From NCBI GenBank assembly GCA_016705545.1, contig JADIYA010000003.1, positions 1-64,000 of the forward strand: 64,000 nucleotides of DNA, in the 5' to 3' direction. Source of the stretch: Flavobacteriales bacterium. GTDB lineage: Bacteria > Bacteroidota > Bacteroidia > Flavobacteriales_F > PHOS-HE28. The stretch's first letter is position 1, and each line of letters begins with the position of its first letter. This document shows positions 42,870 to 51,922 of this stretch, piece after piece. The position numbers were made by a program, and so were the translations under genes. The notes under the pieces were generated by a model, which was not told the origin of the DNA, did no database searches, and saw only the letters and a program-made list of their open reading frames with translations.

Positions 42870-44195
42870 TCAGAGGCCGAAGCGCTTCACCTTCGCATAC
42901 AGCGTCGTAAGCCCGATCCCTAATAGCTCCGCGGCCAGGGTCTTGTTGCCGCCGGTATGGGCCAGCACGCGCCGGATGTGTTCCCGTTCCACCTGCTCCA
43001 GTTCGTATATCGCGCCCAGTTTCTGCTCCGGCTCGCCCTGCAATTCCAGCGGTAGCGAAGCTGCGTCGAGCAGGGGTCCGTCGCAGAGGATGCAGGCCCG
43101 TTCGATCACGTTGCGCAGTTCGCGCACATGGCCGGGCCAGGAATGGTCCATCAGCTTCCGCTTCACGTCCTCGTCCATGCCGGTGATGGTCTTTCCCAAG
43201 CGGGTGGCGAAACGCGCGATGAAGAGCTGTGCCAGCAGTGGGATATCGGCCTTGCGTTCCACCAGCACCGGAATGCGCAGGGTGAAGGTGGCCAGACGGT
43301 AATACAGGTCCTGGCGGAATCGGCCCTCGGAGCTTTCCCGCAGAAGATCGTGGTGCGTTGCGGCGATGATGCGCACATCAGCGCGCTGCACAGCGGTATC
43401 GCCCACGCGGAGGAAATCCCCGGTCTCCAGCACGCGCAGCAGTTTGGCTTGCAGATCGAGCGGCATTTCGCCGATCTCATCCAGGAAGAGCGTTCCGCCC
43501 TTTGCGCTTTCGATCAGGCCCTTGCGGTCCTTAACAGCACCGGTGAAGGCACCGGACACATGTCCGAACAACTCGCTCTCCAGCAATTCGCGGCTCAAGG
43601 CGCCGCAGTTCACCGCCACAAAGGGCTTCTTCGCCCGTGCGCTGGCTGCGTGAATCGCCCGCGCGAACACTTCCTTACCCGTTCCGGTCGCACCGGTTAG
43701 CAGCACTGATGCCTCCGTGGGCGCGACCTTCCGGGCCAGCTCAATCACCTGCTGGATCGCCGGTGATCGTCCAGTGATCGCTGCGAACGGATCATCGCTG
43801 ATCACAGGTTCCACCTGTCGTTGTGTCTTCGCCTTTTCCAGCGCACGGCTGGCGGTGGGGATCAATTTGTCGTTGTCGTCACCCTTCACCAGATAGTGGA
43901 AAGCACCGTTCTGCACGGCCTTCACCGCATCGCCGATGGTCCCGAACGCCGTGAACACGATCACCTCCGCATCCGGCTGCTGGCTCTTGATCGCCTTCGT
44001 CAGCTCCACACCGTTGGCATCGGGCAGCTTCACATCACAGAGAACCACATGGAAACGCTGGGCCCTCAAACGCTGCATGGCCTGTGCGCCCGTCTCGGCG
44101 GTGAACACGGCATAGCCTTCGCCGACGAAGAGGCGTTGCAGCATGTTGCGCAACTGCGGTTCGTCGTCGACGATCAGCAGGGAGACGTTCTTCAT
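42870..44195 (-). CDS. NtrC-family sigma-54-dependent response regulator of the kdp cluster
   Basis: About 441 residues. Receiver domain: LLIVDDEPQLRNML, phosphoacceptor in VVLCDVKLPDANGVEL, Thr in VIVFTAFGTIGDA. AAA+ domain: TGATGTGKEVFARAIH (Walker A), ELFGHVSGAFTGAVKDRKG (GAFTGA sigma-54 contact loop), GGTLFLDEIGEM (Walker B), RQDLYYRL. Fis-type helix-turn-helix: NKTLAAELLGIGLTTLYAKVKRF. A further ATG at 44219 overlaps the ppa stop (ATGA). It takes the place of the OmpR-type KdpE. Its likely target is the kdp promoter in the 150 nt downstream of its own stop, through RpoN. Confidence 0.92.
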   Translation of the reverse strand: MKNVSLLIVDDEPQLRNMLQRLFVGEGYAVFTAETGAQAMQRLRAQRFHVVLCDVKLPDANGVELTKAIKSQQPDAEVIVFTAFGTIGDAVKAVQNGAFHYLVKGDDNDKLIPTASRALEKAKTQRQVEPVISDDPFAAITGRSPAIQQVIELARKVAPTEASVLLTGATGTGKEVFARAIHAASARAKKPFVAVNCGALSRELLESELFGHVSGAFTGAVKDRKGLIESAKGGTLFLDEIGEMPLDLQAKLLRVLETGDFLRVGDTAVQRADVRIIAATHHDLLRESSEGRFRQDLYYRLATFTLRIPVLVERKADIPLLAQLFIARFATRLGKTITGMDEDVKRKLMDHSWPGHVRELRNVIERACILCDGPLLDAASLPLELQGEPEQKLGAIYELEQVEREHIRRVLAHTGGNKTLAAELLGIGLTTLYAKVKRFGL

Positions 44196-44215
44196 GGTGA
44201 TGGTCGCTCCGGAGC

Positions 44216-44755
44216 TCATCCCTTGCCTCCGAACGTTTCGCGGTACAAGGATATCGCCTCCTCTACGATCCGTATCGCCACCTCGCGGCCCATGAACTCC
44301 TCCACCACCACCTCCTTCCCTTCGAGCGACTTGTAATCCATGAAGAAGCGGCGGATCTGCTTCTCGGTGTGTGGCGGCAGCTCGCTCACGTCCTTCATGT
44401 GGTTCACGCTCTCATCATAGGTGGCCACCGCGATGATCTTGTCGTCGGCCTCACCCTGGTCCACCATGCGCATCACGCCGATCACCGTGGCGTCCACGAG
44501 ACAGAGGTGCGGCAGCGTGAGGCTGGTGAGCACGAGGATGTCCAAGGGGTCCTTATCGCCGCAATACGTGCGCGGGATGAAGCCATAGTTGGCCGGATAG
44601 TGCACGGCGCTGAAAAGGGCCCGGTCAAGCATCAGCAGGCCGCTTGCTTTGTGCAACTCATACTTGCCTTTGCTCTCCTTAGGGATCTCGATGATCGCGT
44701 TGACGCGTTGCGGGGCGTGGTCGCCGGGAGAGATGTCGTGCCAAGGATTGGTCAT
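44216..44755 (-). CDS. ppa: Inorganic pyrophosphatase (family I)
   Basis: 179 residues. Hydrolyses PPi to phosphate. Active-site stretches: NAIIEIPKESKGKYELHK, FSAVHYPANYGFIPRTYCGDKDPLDILVLT (with the DxDPxD-type acidic residues as DKDPLD) and VDQGEADDKIIAVATYDES. The C-terminal 65 residues are duplicated as a fragment near 33.9 kb. It lies immediately upstream of the NtrC-type regulator, on the same strand. Confidence 0.96.
   Translation of the reverse strand: MTNPWHDISPGDHAPQRVNAIIEIPKESKGKYELHKASGLLMLDRALFSAVHYPANYGFIPRTYCGDKDPLDILVLTSLTLPHLCLVDATVIGVMRMVDQGEADDKIIAVATYDESVNHMKDVSELPPHTEKQIRRFFMDYKSLEGKEVVVEEFMGREVAIRIVEEAISLYRETFGGKG
44253..44409. repeat. 157-bp direct repeat, copy B (inside ppa)
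   Basis: Counterpart of copy A at 33925-34081 (154/157 identical). Located in the 3' part of the intact ppa gene. At 44253 the copies diverge toward the gene end, at 44409 toward the gene interior. Confidence 0.92.
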
Positions 44756-44796
44756 GCGGCGAAGGTCAGTCGATCGGATGATCGGGACATGCAAGC

Positions 44797-45537
44797 TCAC
44801 GATGCCACGAGCAGCTTCACCCCTGCAGTCATCAGCACCATGAACAGCACGAGCAGGATGGCCCGCGCACCGAACCGCGACACGCCCAGCCATGAGCCGA
44901 TGAGGCCGCCGAGCACCACGGACAACAACCACCACAAGAGGAAAGGGTCGAAGACGGCCCCTGCCATGCGCGATCCGAAGAGGCCAGCGATGGAGTTGAT
45001 CAGGATGAAGAGCGCAGAGATGCCCGAGACATGACGCACTGCTGCCCAACGGCCTGCAATCAGGATCGGTGAGAGGAAGATGCCGCCACCCACGCCGATT
45101 ATGCCTGAGAGGAAACCGATGGGCGCACCGATCACGGTGCCGAGCCAGGGGGGCAGCGCACGAGGCTCCTTGCCTTCGCCCAATTGACAAGCGCGCCACG
45201 CCATGATGAATGCGGAGAGCACGAGGAACACACCCGCACCACGCGCGAACCAGAGCGCGGGCAATTGCAAGGCCCCGCCGAAATAAGCCATGGGCATGGC
45301 AACAATGATCAAGGGCAGGAACACCTTCGCATCAAAGCGGCCGGCACGCAAGTAGCGCCAACTCGCGATGCTCGCCACGGCGATGTTCAGCACCAGCGAG
45401 GTGGGCTTGATCGATTCCGGCGCGAAGGAGAGCAGCGCCATCACCGCCAGATAACCGCTTGCTCCGGCGTGGCCTACACTGCTGTACAGGACAGCGATGC
45501 CGAAGAAGAGCACCAGGGCGAGGAAGTGGGGATCCAT
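44797..45537 (-). CDS. TSUP (TauE/SafE) family permease
   Basis: 246 residues, eight hydrophobic segments. First repeat ALVLFFGIAVLYSSVGHAGASGYLAVMALL, second GFLSGIIGVGGGIFLSPILI, both family hallmarks. Clearly different from the TSUP gene at 30.9 kb. 41 nt upstream of ppa. Anion substrate (sulfite, sulfonate or similar) not determinable. Confidence 0.86.
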   Translation of the reverse strand: MDPHFLALVLFFGIAVLYSSVGHAGASGYLAVMALLSFAPESIKPTSLVLNIAVASIASWRYLRAGRFDAKVFLPLIIVAMPMAYFGGALQLPALWFARGAGVFLVLSAFIMAWRACQLGEGKEPRALPPWLGTVIGAPIGFLSGIIGVGGGIFLSPILIAGRWAAVRHVSGISALFILINSIAGLFGSRMAGAVFDPFLLWWLLSVVLGGLIGSWLGVSRFGARAILLVLFMVLMTAGVKLLVAS

Positions 45538-45651
45538 CCAGAGAATGTAGAATGCAATAGATAGAATGCAAAAAGTTCAATGACGGACCTACGGTCACAT
45601 CGGACTCTTGTCGTTCTGCGTCTTCGGTTCTACATGCTGAATCCTGCTTTC

Positions 45652-46092
45652 TCATCCTCCCCACTCCGCCCAGCTCGTGGCCGTCTCCTGCAGTCGTGCA
45701 GCGCACAGCCTCACCTCAACGGGCATCTTCGGTGCTAAATCCTCCACGATCGCGAGCAGGATGTTCTCGCAAGTGGGTTGAAAAGAGGTGAAGATCACCC
45801 GTCCGAAGAGTGCATTCGACAGGTTCACCGATTCCTTCTCCCGATCGTGCAGGAAGAGGGCATGGTCATAGCGGTCCACGATGGGCTTCACCATCCGCTT
45901 CAGGTCGGCGAAGTCGATGACCATGCCGTCCTTGGGATGCCCGGGCGCGGTGGCCGGCGTGCCTTCGATGGTGATGTCCAGCACGTAGCTGTGGCCGTGG
46001 ATGTTGGCGCACTGGCCATCGTGACAGCGCAGGGCATGCGCCATCTCGAAGGTGAAGCGCTTGGTGACGCGGACGTTGCGGGGGAGGCTCAT
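45652..46092 (-). CDS. queD: 6-carboxy-tetrahydropterin synthase (QueD/PTPS family)
   Basis: 146 residues. Converts 7,8-dihydroneopterin triphosphate on the route to preQ0, or makes 6-pyruvoyltetrahydropterin in relatives. Zinc histidines and catalytic Cys region FEMAHALRCHDGQCANIHGHSYVLDI (residues ~15-40), VIDFADLKRMVKPIVDRYDHALF, and the C-terminal PTCENIL...LPE-like stretch including RLCAARLQETATSWAEW. Start at ATG 46092. Together with tgt at 21.5 kb it indicates a queuosine pathway. Confidence 0.9.
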   Translation of the reverse strand: MSLPRNVRVTKRFTFEMAHALRCHDGQCANIHGHSYVLDITIEGTPATAPGHPKDGMVIDFADLKRMVKPIVDRYDHALFLHDREKESVNLSNALFGRVIFTSFQPTCENILLAIVEDLAPKMPVEVRLCAARLQETATSWAEWGG

Positions 46093-46127
46093 GGGCGGCG
46101 AAGATCGGCGCGGCGCCCGATCCACGA

Positions 46128-47999
46128 TCACGCCGAGCGGTACGCCACCTCGTGGTAGGTCTTCACATGCGGGCCAAGGAACACGCGCGCATAGATGCGG
46201 ATGAGCGCGAGACCGTTCAGCACGAAGCTCAGCGCCACCAATGCGGCGAGGATGAACTGATCCGGATGGATGTGGGAGAAGATGAGGTCCTCGCCCAAGA
46301 AGGTGGGCGTGATGGGGAAGCCCGCGATGCCCAGGCAGGCAATGAGAAAGGCGAGCGCGATGCGCGGATGCTCGAACACATGCCCGTGGAAGCGACCGAG
46401 GTCCACGTTGCGCTCCGTGCGGCGCAGCCGGTTGATGGCGATGATGGCGAGCACTCCGCATGCCACCACGCCGCTGAGGTAGATCAGGGTATGGCTGAGA
46501 TCGAAGTGCTCATTGAAGGAGATCGCGAGCGCGATCCAGAAATGCCCCATGATCACCATGGCCAAGGCCCGACGCACATGGCGGCGCTCGGTGAAGGCGC
46601 GCAGCACGAGCACGAGGCCGATGAGGCCCATGGCCACCGGCAGCGCGTGGCGCAGTCCGGCCGCCAACCGATCAACCTGCCAAAGCGCGATGAGCCCGGC
46701 GATGAACACAGGGAGGAGAATGGAGATGGAACGATTGATGTTCAGCGCATCGAGGGCCCGGCCCAAGCGCTTCAATGGATTCCAGAGCCGCCGGTACATG
46801 AAGGTGTCCAGGTCCCATTCGCGCAGACAGAGCACGTAGAGGGTGTACTCCAACCGCTTTGGCAGCGTGTCCTCGAAGCTGTGCTCGCGTGGCGTGAAGT
46901 GGTAGAACTGCTCCCTGATGAGGTAAGTGACCACCGAAGGCGACACCAGCAGCTGGTAGGTGCGCAGGAAAGCGTTGCCCATGAAATGGACCAAGGCGAG
47001 CAGCTCAAGCCCCAGCGCTATCTCGATGAAGATCAGGCCGATCTGCGAGATGGAGCTGTAGGCGATCTGCGCCTTCACGCTCGATTGCACGCGAGCGGTT
47101 CCGGCTGCGAGCAGGCCGGTGGCGAGGCCGAGCAGCGCAATGAGCACGCGCACGCTGAATTGATGCTCCCAGAACGGGAAGGTGCGCATGAGCAGGAAGG
47201 CCCCGATGTGCACCGAGAGCGAGCCATAGAAGATCGCGCTGCTCGGCGTGGGGCCCTCCATGGCGCGCGGCAGCCAAGAGCTGAAGGGCAGCTGCGCGCT
47301 CTTCGCCGCAGCGGCGAGCAGCACCGCCAGCGAGATGAAGGCCCCCACGAGCGTGTGCTGGCCCAACTGGTCATGCACGAGCACATAGTTGTGCAGCTTG
47401 TGGAAGGTGATGTTCTCGTGCCAGAGGTGATGGCTCATCCACATGGCGAGGATCAGTCCTACATCGCCCACGCGGTAGATGCTGAACACCTTCACGCTGT
47501 TCTTCACGGGCAGGTAGCGATCACGGTAGAAGCCGATGAGCAGGAACGAAGAGAGGCCCAGCAGCTCCCAGCCGATGAAGAGCGTCTCGAAATTCCCGGC
47601 CAGCACGGTGAGCGAATAGCCAGTGAGGAAGAAGAGGATCGTATTGAAGAAACGCTTATAGCCTTGCTCCCGGTGCAGGTAGTAGCGGCTGTAAACCGTG
47701 ATGAGGAAGGTGAGCACCGCGCCCATGAACAGGTACACTGCCGTTACGCGATCGAAGTAGAGGTCGATGAAGAACTCATAGTCCTTCGAGCGGAAGAGCA
47801 CCACCTCCTTCACGTTGATGGCGCCGAAGCCGCCCATGGCCCAAGCCACGATGAAGCCGCTGATGAGCGCGGCCTGCGCGGCAGCCGTGAGGTAGGCCAC
47901 GCGGGAGAGCGCCATCTCCGCACGGCGCTTCAGCAGCAGGCTGATCAGGAAGCCGGCCATGGGCACGAGCACGAAGAGAGGGAGCAGCAGGCGCATCAT
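46128..47999 (-). CDS. dabB: DabB, proton-conducting membrane subunit of the inorganic carbon transporter
   Basis: 623 residues, NuoL/MrpA-like with about 14 membrane helices. Conserved Glu in LFIGWELLGLSSFLLIGFY (residues ~143-161), Lys/His sites in AAAAKSAQLPFSSWLPRAMEGPTPSSAIFYG (~230-262). It overlaps dabA, which fixes its identity as DabB rather than respiratory complex I: no other nuo genes are present. It couples cation flow to CO2/bicarbonate uptake by DabA. Confidence 0.9.
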   Translation of the reverse strand: MMRLLLPLFVLVPMAGFLISLLLKRRAEMALSRVAYLTAAAQAALISGFIVAWAMGGFGAINVKEVVLFRSKDYEFFIDLYFDRVTAVYLFMGAVLTFLITVYSRYYLHREQGYKRFFNTILFFLTGYSLTVLAGNFETLFIGWELLGLSSFLLIGFYRDRYLPVKNSVKVFSIYRVGDVGLILAMWMSHHLWHENITFHKLHNYVLVHDQLGQHTLVGAFISLAVLLAAAAKSAQLPFSSWLPRAMEGPTPSSAIFYGSLSVHIGAFLLMRTFPFWEHQFSVRVLIALLGLATGLLAAGTARVQSSVKAQIAYSSISQIGLIFIEIALGLELLALVHFMGNAFLRTYQLLVSPSVVTYLIREQFYHFTPREHSFEDTLPKRLEYTLYVLCLREWDLDTFMYRRLWNPLKRLGRALDALNINRSISILLPVFIAGLIALWQVDRLAAGLRHALPVAMGLIGLVLVLRAFTERRHVRRALAMVIMGHFWIALAISFNEHFDLSHTLIYLSGVVACGVLAIIAINRLRRTERNVDLGRFHGHVFEHPRIALAFLIACLGIAGFPITPTFLGEDLIFSHIHPDQFILAALVALSFVLNGLALIRIYARVFLGPHVKTYHEVAYRSA

Positions 48000-50515
48000 G
48001 CTTGGATGATTGCGATGTGCGCGTTGCCCTCCACACGCTCTATGTCCGGCAGCACATCCTTCGTGAGCGGCAAATCGCGCGTGAATGGCACAAAGGGCAC
48101 GAATGCTCCTTTGGTATACCGGTGCATGCTACCGTCCACCGGATGCACCGTGACCAGCTGCACCCACTCGTTCACGAACCACTCACGCGTGGCCGCTACG
48201 CGCTGGATCGTGCGCAGCACCAGGTGCGGCTCCTGCTCCACCACCACCAGCAGCCGCAGCGGGTCATGCACCTCGATCATCTGCGCAGGAAGACCTGGCC
48301 GCAGGTCGCCCTCGATCCCATTCGCCACGCCGATGAGCCCCATCACGTTGTGCGGGAGCTTGGTGCCTGCGCCAAGCTTCTGGTTATCGACCCGCGAGAA
48401 GTAGTACTCGAGGTTGATGCCGCCACAAACGGGCGCCACGGCATTGAGGATGCCGAGCAGCAGGTTGCCATCCGCGTCAAGCAGCGGATCGTAGGAGTTG
48501 AGGAAGGCCCGGCGGTCCAGGAACACGGATCGCGTGAGCGCCCTTCGGCCCACGATGGCGGCCGCATTCGTGGCGTGGTTGTACTCGGGCCTGGGCTCGA
48601 AGAGCGATACCGATCGGCGCCTCACGCGGTCATGCACCGTTTCGCCGCGAAGGGTGCTGTCGATGCTCGGGAAACGGCGCGACCGTTCCTTGGCGTTCCG
48701 CTCCAAGGCTTCGATGAAGGTGCGGCGGCTGCGGGCATGCGCCGCGCGTTGGGCCTCGTCCAGCGTGCCCTCGTCGTAATAGGCGATCTCGTCGCGCGTA
48801 GTGTCGTGCAGGGCGCCCAGGAATCGCGTGCTATCCGGGATGCCGATGCCGCGTTCGCGCAAGAGTGAGCGGACTCCGGGATGATTGGCCATCTGGCAGA
48901 ATACACGGGCATTCACCGAGCCCGGTCTTCCGCTGCACGCCCCGCAATCGTAAGCCGCATAATGCGGATTGTTCACGCTGCTCGCGCCATGGCCCACCAC
49001 GTAAATCACCGCTGCGAAATCCTTCACCAGTCCGATGCTGCGCAAGGTGGCCTCGACGCGCTGGGCCATCTCTTGCACCGAAAAGCCCACTTGCAGGCCA
49101 TCCTCGAAGAGCCCGCAGTGCTCCACGGTGAGGCTGGCCTGCGCATCCATGTGCTTGAACGAATCGCTGGTGCCCGGCGTGCTGCTGGGCCAGAAGATGC
49201 CCACGAAGAGCTTGAGCGCAGACCAGAAGCCCAGCGATTGCGAGATGAGCCATCCGCCCACGAGGCCATGCGCGTGCCGGGTGAAATGGACATCGCGCTC
49301 CATCTTGCCGCTGCTGTCAACCTCTTTCACCAGGTACTTGGGCTGCACCGGGGCGGGCGCGACTTTGGTGAAGAACTTCCCATGCTCCGGCTTATAGTGG
49401 AATTCCACGCCGAAGAAGCCTGCAGTTCCGTAGGTGTCGAATCCCGGATCCAGGTGCTCCAGGTGCCGGCGAAGGGAGCACTCACGGTCGTCGATGCAGA
49501 AAATGGCCTGCGTGCACTCCCCGGTTGGCTGGCGGCGCTCTGCCATATCGATGCCCGCGAGCAGTTCATCGTACCAGGTCCATTCGTAAGCCTCTTGCCA
49601 GAGCGCGCGCACCTGGTCCACCTCCGTTTCCGTGACCCGATCGAACAAGGGCTTCGGCCGGTGCTTCATTCCCTCTGCCAAGGGCTGCCATCCTTTGGGG
49701 AACTGCCGGTCCAGCGCGTCCACCTCCAATAACAGCTCGAACAGGATGATCTCCCTCAGGCTGATCCGGCGGCGATCGAGCAGGCTGCCCGGTGCACCTT
49801 CGATCACAGCCACAAGGCCGCTCCAGCCACTGTGGGCGAACTGCTGGTCAAAGAGGTAATCGGCGTAGAGCGTGCGATCGCCGACGAGCAATTCGAGCAA
49901 CGTTTCGATGTCGGTTCCTTCATCCAGCAGCAGGCGCTGGGCGCGCTCGCCACGTAAAAGGCCGCTCCATGCATGGCGCTGCAGCTCACGCACGCTGGCC
50001 AGGAATCCCTTGTCCCACACCGGGAACTTCCAGATGGCGATGCCTTGGTCGAGGTAGCTGTTGAGCACCCGGAAGAGCAGCGTGTGCGTGAGCGCATCCA
50101 GATCGATCCGGCGATCGCGCTTCCAATGGGCGCGCAGCGATCCGATGCGCGGCACGATCGCATTGTCGTAGGACTTCTCCAGCAGCTTGTGCTTCCAAGC
50201 GGCGAGGTTGCTGATGCCATGCCGTGCCACGATCTCCCGATCGAGCGCCTCCGGCCGGATACGCCCATCACGGAAAAGCCTGCGGTATTCATTCACCGTG
50301 AGGTACACCTTGTACCCGAAGATCCGCGAGGCCTTCATCAACGCTCCATGGAAGGGCAGGTGCTGGAACGCGTGCAGCGTGTTGTGGTGGATGAAATCCT
50401 TCAGCGGAGCCTGCGCGGGCAGATAGTGCGCTATGGCGTGCAGCACAGCATGCTCATCGAAGTCCTCGTCCAGCGTGCCTGCGCTTGCCAGTACCGCATC
50501 CCGATCGCTCCTCAT
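47996..50515 (-). CDS. dabA: DabA, zinc-dependent inorganic carbon uptake subunit (DUF2309)
   Basis: 839 residues. Beta-carbonic-anhydrase-like subunit that hydrates CO2 inside the cell. The zinc site CxDxR is visible as FCIDDRECSLRRHLE (residues ~342-356), with the second half VVGHGASSVNNPHYAAYDCGACSGRPG (~515-541, conserved His and Cys). N-terminal FIHHNTLHAFQHLPF is a DUF2309 signature. The stop of dabA and start of dabB overlap by four bases. A SulP transporter and a two-component system follow upstream. Confidence 0.93.
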   Translation of the reverse strand: MRSDRDAVLASAGTLDEDFDEHAVLHAIAHYLPAQAPLKDFIHHNTLHAFQHLPFHGALMKASRIFGYKVYLTVNEYRRLFRDGRIRPEALDREIVARHGISNLAAWKHKLLEKSYDNAIVPRIGSLRAHWKRDRRIDLDALTHTLLFRVLNSYLDQGIAIWKFPVWDKGFLASVRELQRHAWSGLLRGERAQRLLLDEGTDIETLLELLVGDRTLYADYLFDQQFAHSGWSGLVAVIEGAPGSLLDRRRISLREIILFELLLEVDALDRQFPKGWQPLAEGMKHRPKPLFDRVTETEVDQVRALWQEAYEWTWYDELLAGIDMAERRQPTGECTQAIFCIDDRECSLRRHLEHLDPGFDTYGTAGFFGVEFHYKPEHGKFFTKVAPAPVQPKYLVKEVDSSGKMERDVHFTRHAHGLVGGWLISQSLGFWSALKLFVGIFWPSSTPGTSDSFKHMDAQASLTVEHCGLFEDGLQVGFSVQEMAQRVEATLRSIGLVKDFAAVIYVVGHGASSVNNPHYAAYDCGACSGRPGSVNARVFCQMANHPGVRSLLRERGIGIPDSTRFLGALHDTTRDEIAYYDEGTLDEAQRAAHARSRRTFIEALERNAKERSRRFPSIDSTLRGETVHDRVRRRSVSLFEPRPEYNHATNAAAIVGRRALTRSVFLDRRAFLNSYDPLLDADGNLLLGILNAVAPVCGGINLEYYFSRVDNQKLGAGTKLPHNVMGLIGVANGIEGDLRPGLPAQMIEVHDPLRLLVVVEQEPHLVLRTIQRVAATREWFVNEWVQLVTVHPVDGSMHRYTKGAFVPFVPFTRDLPLTKDVLPDIERVEGNAHIAIIQA

Positions 50516-50563
50516 CCCGCTGTAAATATGGCCGCGCGAACGGTGGCCCTTATGAGAAAGGGA

Positions 50564-51922
50564 TTAAAAGGTCAAGGGCAATCTCACCATTGCAACGGTC
50601 CCTTTCCCTTCCACTGCGGTGATCTCCAACCGCCCGCCATGCACTTGCATGATCCGCTCCACCAAGGCGAGGCCGATCCCGTGCCCATCGAGCGGCCCGG
50701 TATCGCTGGCGCGATAGAAGAGCTCCTTCACCCGCGCCACCGCTTGCGGCGGGATGCCTTTCCCGTTATCGGAGATTATCGCGTGGACCTCATCGCCGAC
50801 GATGGAGATGCGCAGCTCCACGCGCTCGCCACCATACTTCACGGCATTGGTGAGAAGGTTGTAGAGCGTTGCGGTGAGCAGCACGGCGTTGCCCCGCACC
50901 AGCGGCTCACGGCCTTCGGGATCGGCCTCCATGGCGAACCGCGCCGGGCGATCAGGATAACGCGCACGGCAACGTTCAAGCGCGCGCTCAGCCACTTCGT
51001 CGAGTCGAACGGCCTCCGATGGGATCCGTTCCGAGGCGCCTCCGGTCTGCGCGAGCCAGAGCAGCTGCTCCAGCAGGTCCTGCATCAGCATGGCCTGCTC
51101 ATCGATGCCTTTGAGGCGCAGCATAATGGCGGTGTTGCCATCCGCGAGTTGCCTGGCCTGGTGCGCTTCGCCGCGCAGGATGGTGAGCGGCGTGCGGAGC
51201 TCATGGCTGGCATTGGCGATGAACGAGCGCTGCACGCTGAAAGCCTTGTCGATGCGCGAGAGCAGCTCATTGAAGGTGATGGCCATCTCAGCCAGTTCAT
51301 CGCCGCGGCGCTGGGGCACGGGCAGGCGCTCGGTGGGCTCGTGAATCTCAGCAGCCTTGCGCACCAGCAAGCGCACGGGCACCAGGGCCCATGAAGCGTA
51401 GAGCCAGGAAAGGCCAGCGGTCACGAGCAAGGCCACCAATCCGGTGAGAAGCATCGATCGCCGCAGCTCGGCCATCGATTCCAAGCCATGCGCATCAACG
51501 GCAGAGGACATGGTGTAGCGGATCCCGAAGGGCAGGGTCTCCGGCCGGTCAACCACCACGTACTGGCGCTTGCCCTGGGTGATGCGGGCACGCCCCTTCC
51601 GCGTTGCGGTCTCGCGCCAACTCGCGGGCATCTCGATCGGCGCGCGCTGGAACATCACCTCGCCCATGGTGTCGATCACCAAGATGCTCACGTCGGGGAG
51701 CGCATCGCGCAGCGCCTGCTCCAGATGCTCGGCTTCCGCCATCGGCATGCTGCGCAATTCAACCAGGATGCGCTCCACGAGCACGGCGCGGTCCTCGAGG
51801 CGCTCGAAGAACTCCTCCTCGCGCAAATGCTCCCCATGCGCATGCACCAGCGCGGCGAACAAGGCCAGCAGTGCACCGACCAGTACGGTGAATACGATGG
51901 CCATGCGCAGTCGGAAGCTCAT
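50564..51922 (-). CDS. OmpR-system sensor histidine kinase
   Basis: 452 residues from ATG 51922. Two membrane helices (FTVLVGALLALFAALVHA and LLTGLVALLVTAGLSWLYA) bracket a periplasmic sensor. HAMP, then phosphoacceptor FIANASHELRTPLTILRGEA, N box NLLTNAVKYGG, G1 ISDNGKGIP, G2 GHGIGLALVERIM. It overlaps its response regulator (ATGA at 51919). Adjacent to dabA on one side and sulP on the other; stimulus unknown, perhaps related to inorganic carbon, metal or pH. Confidence 0.9.
   Translation of the reverse strand: MSFRLRMAIVFTVLVGALLALFAALVHAHGEHLREEEFFERLEDRAVLVERILVELRSMPMAEAEHLEQALRDALPDVSILVIDTMGEVMFQRAPIEMPASWRETATRKGRARITQGKRQYVVVDRPETLPFGIRYTMSSAVDAHGLESMAELRRSMLLTGLVALLVTAGLSWLYASWALVPVRLLVRKAAEIHEPTERLPVPQRRGDELAEMAITFNELLSRIDKAFSVQRSFIANASHELRTPLTILRGEAHQARQLADGNTAIMLRLKGIDEQAMLMQDLLEQLLWLAQTGGASERIPSEAVRLDEVAERALERCRARYPDRPARFAMEADPEGREPLVRGNAVLLTATLYNLLTNAVKYGGERVELRISIVGDEVHAIISDNGKGIPPQAVARVKELFYRASDTGPLDGHGIGLALVERIMQVHGGRLEITAVEGKGTVAMVRLPLTF

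Noticed and set aside
46128..47999. Annotation as NuoL of respiratory complex I
   Set aside because: No other nuo genes are present, and the gene overlaps a DUF2309 dabA, which identifies it as DabB.
46152..48404. Very long open frame (750 codons) on the plus strand opposite dabB and dabA
   Set aside because: Antisense shadow of GC-rich codons; composition rich in Glu, His, Gln and Ala without domains. The same holds for long antisense frames over tssC, kdpD, kdpB and the clpV region.
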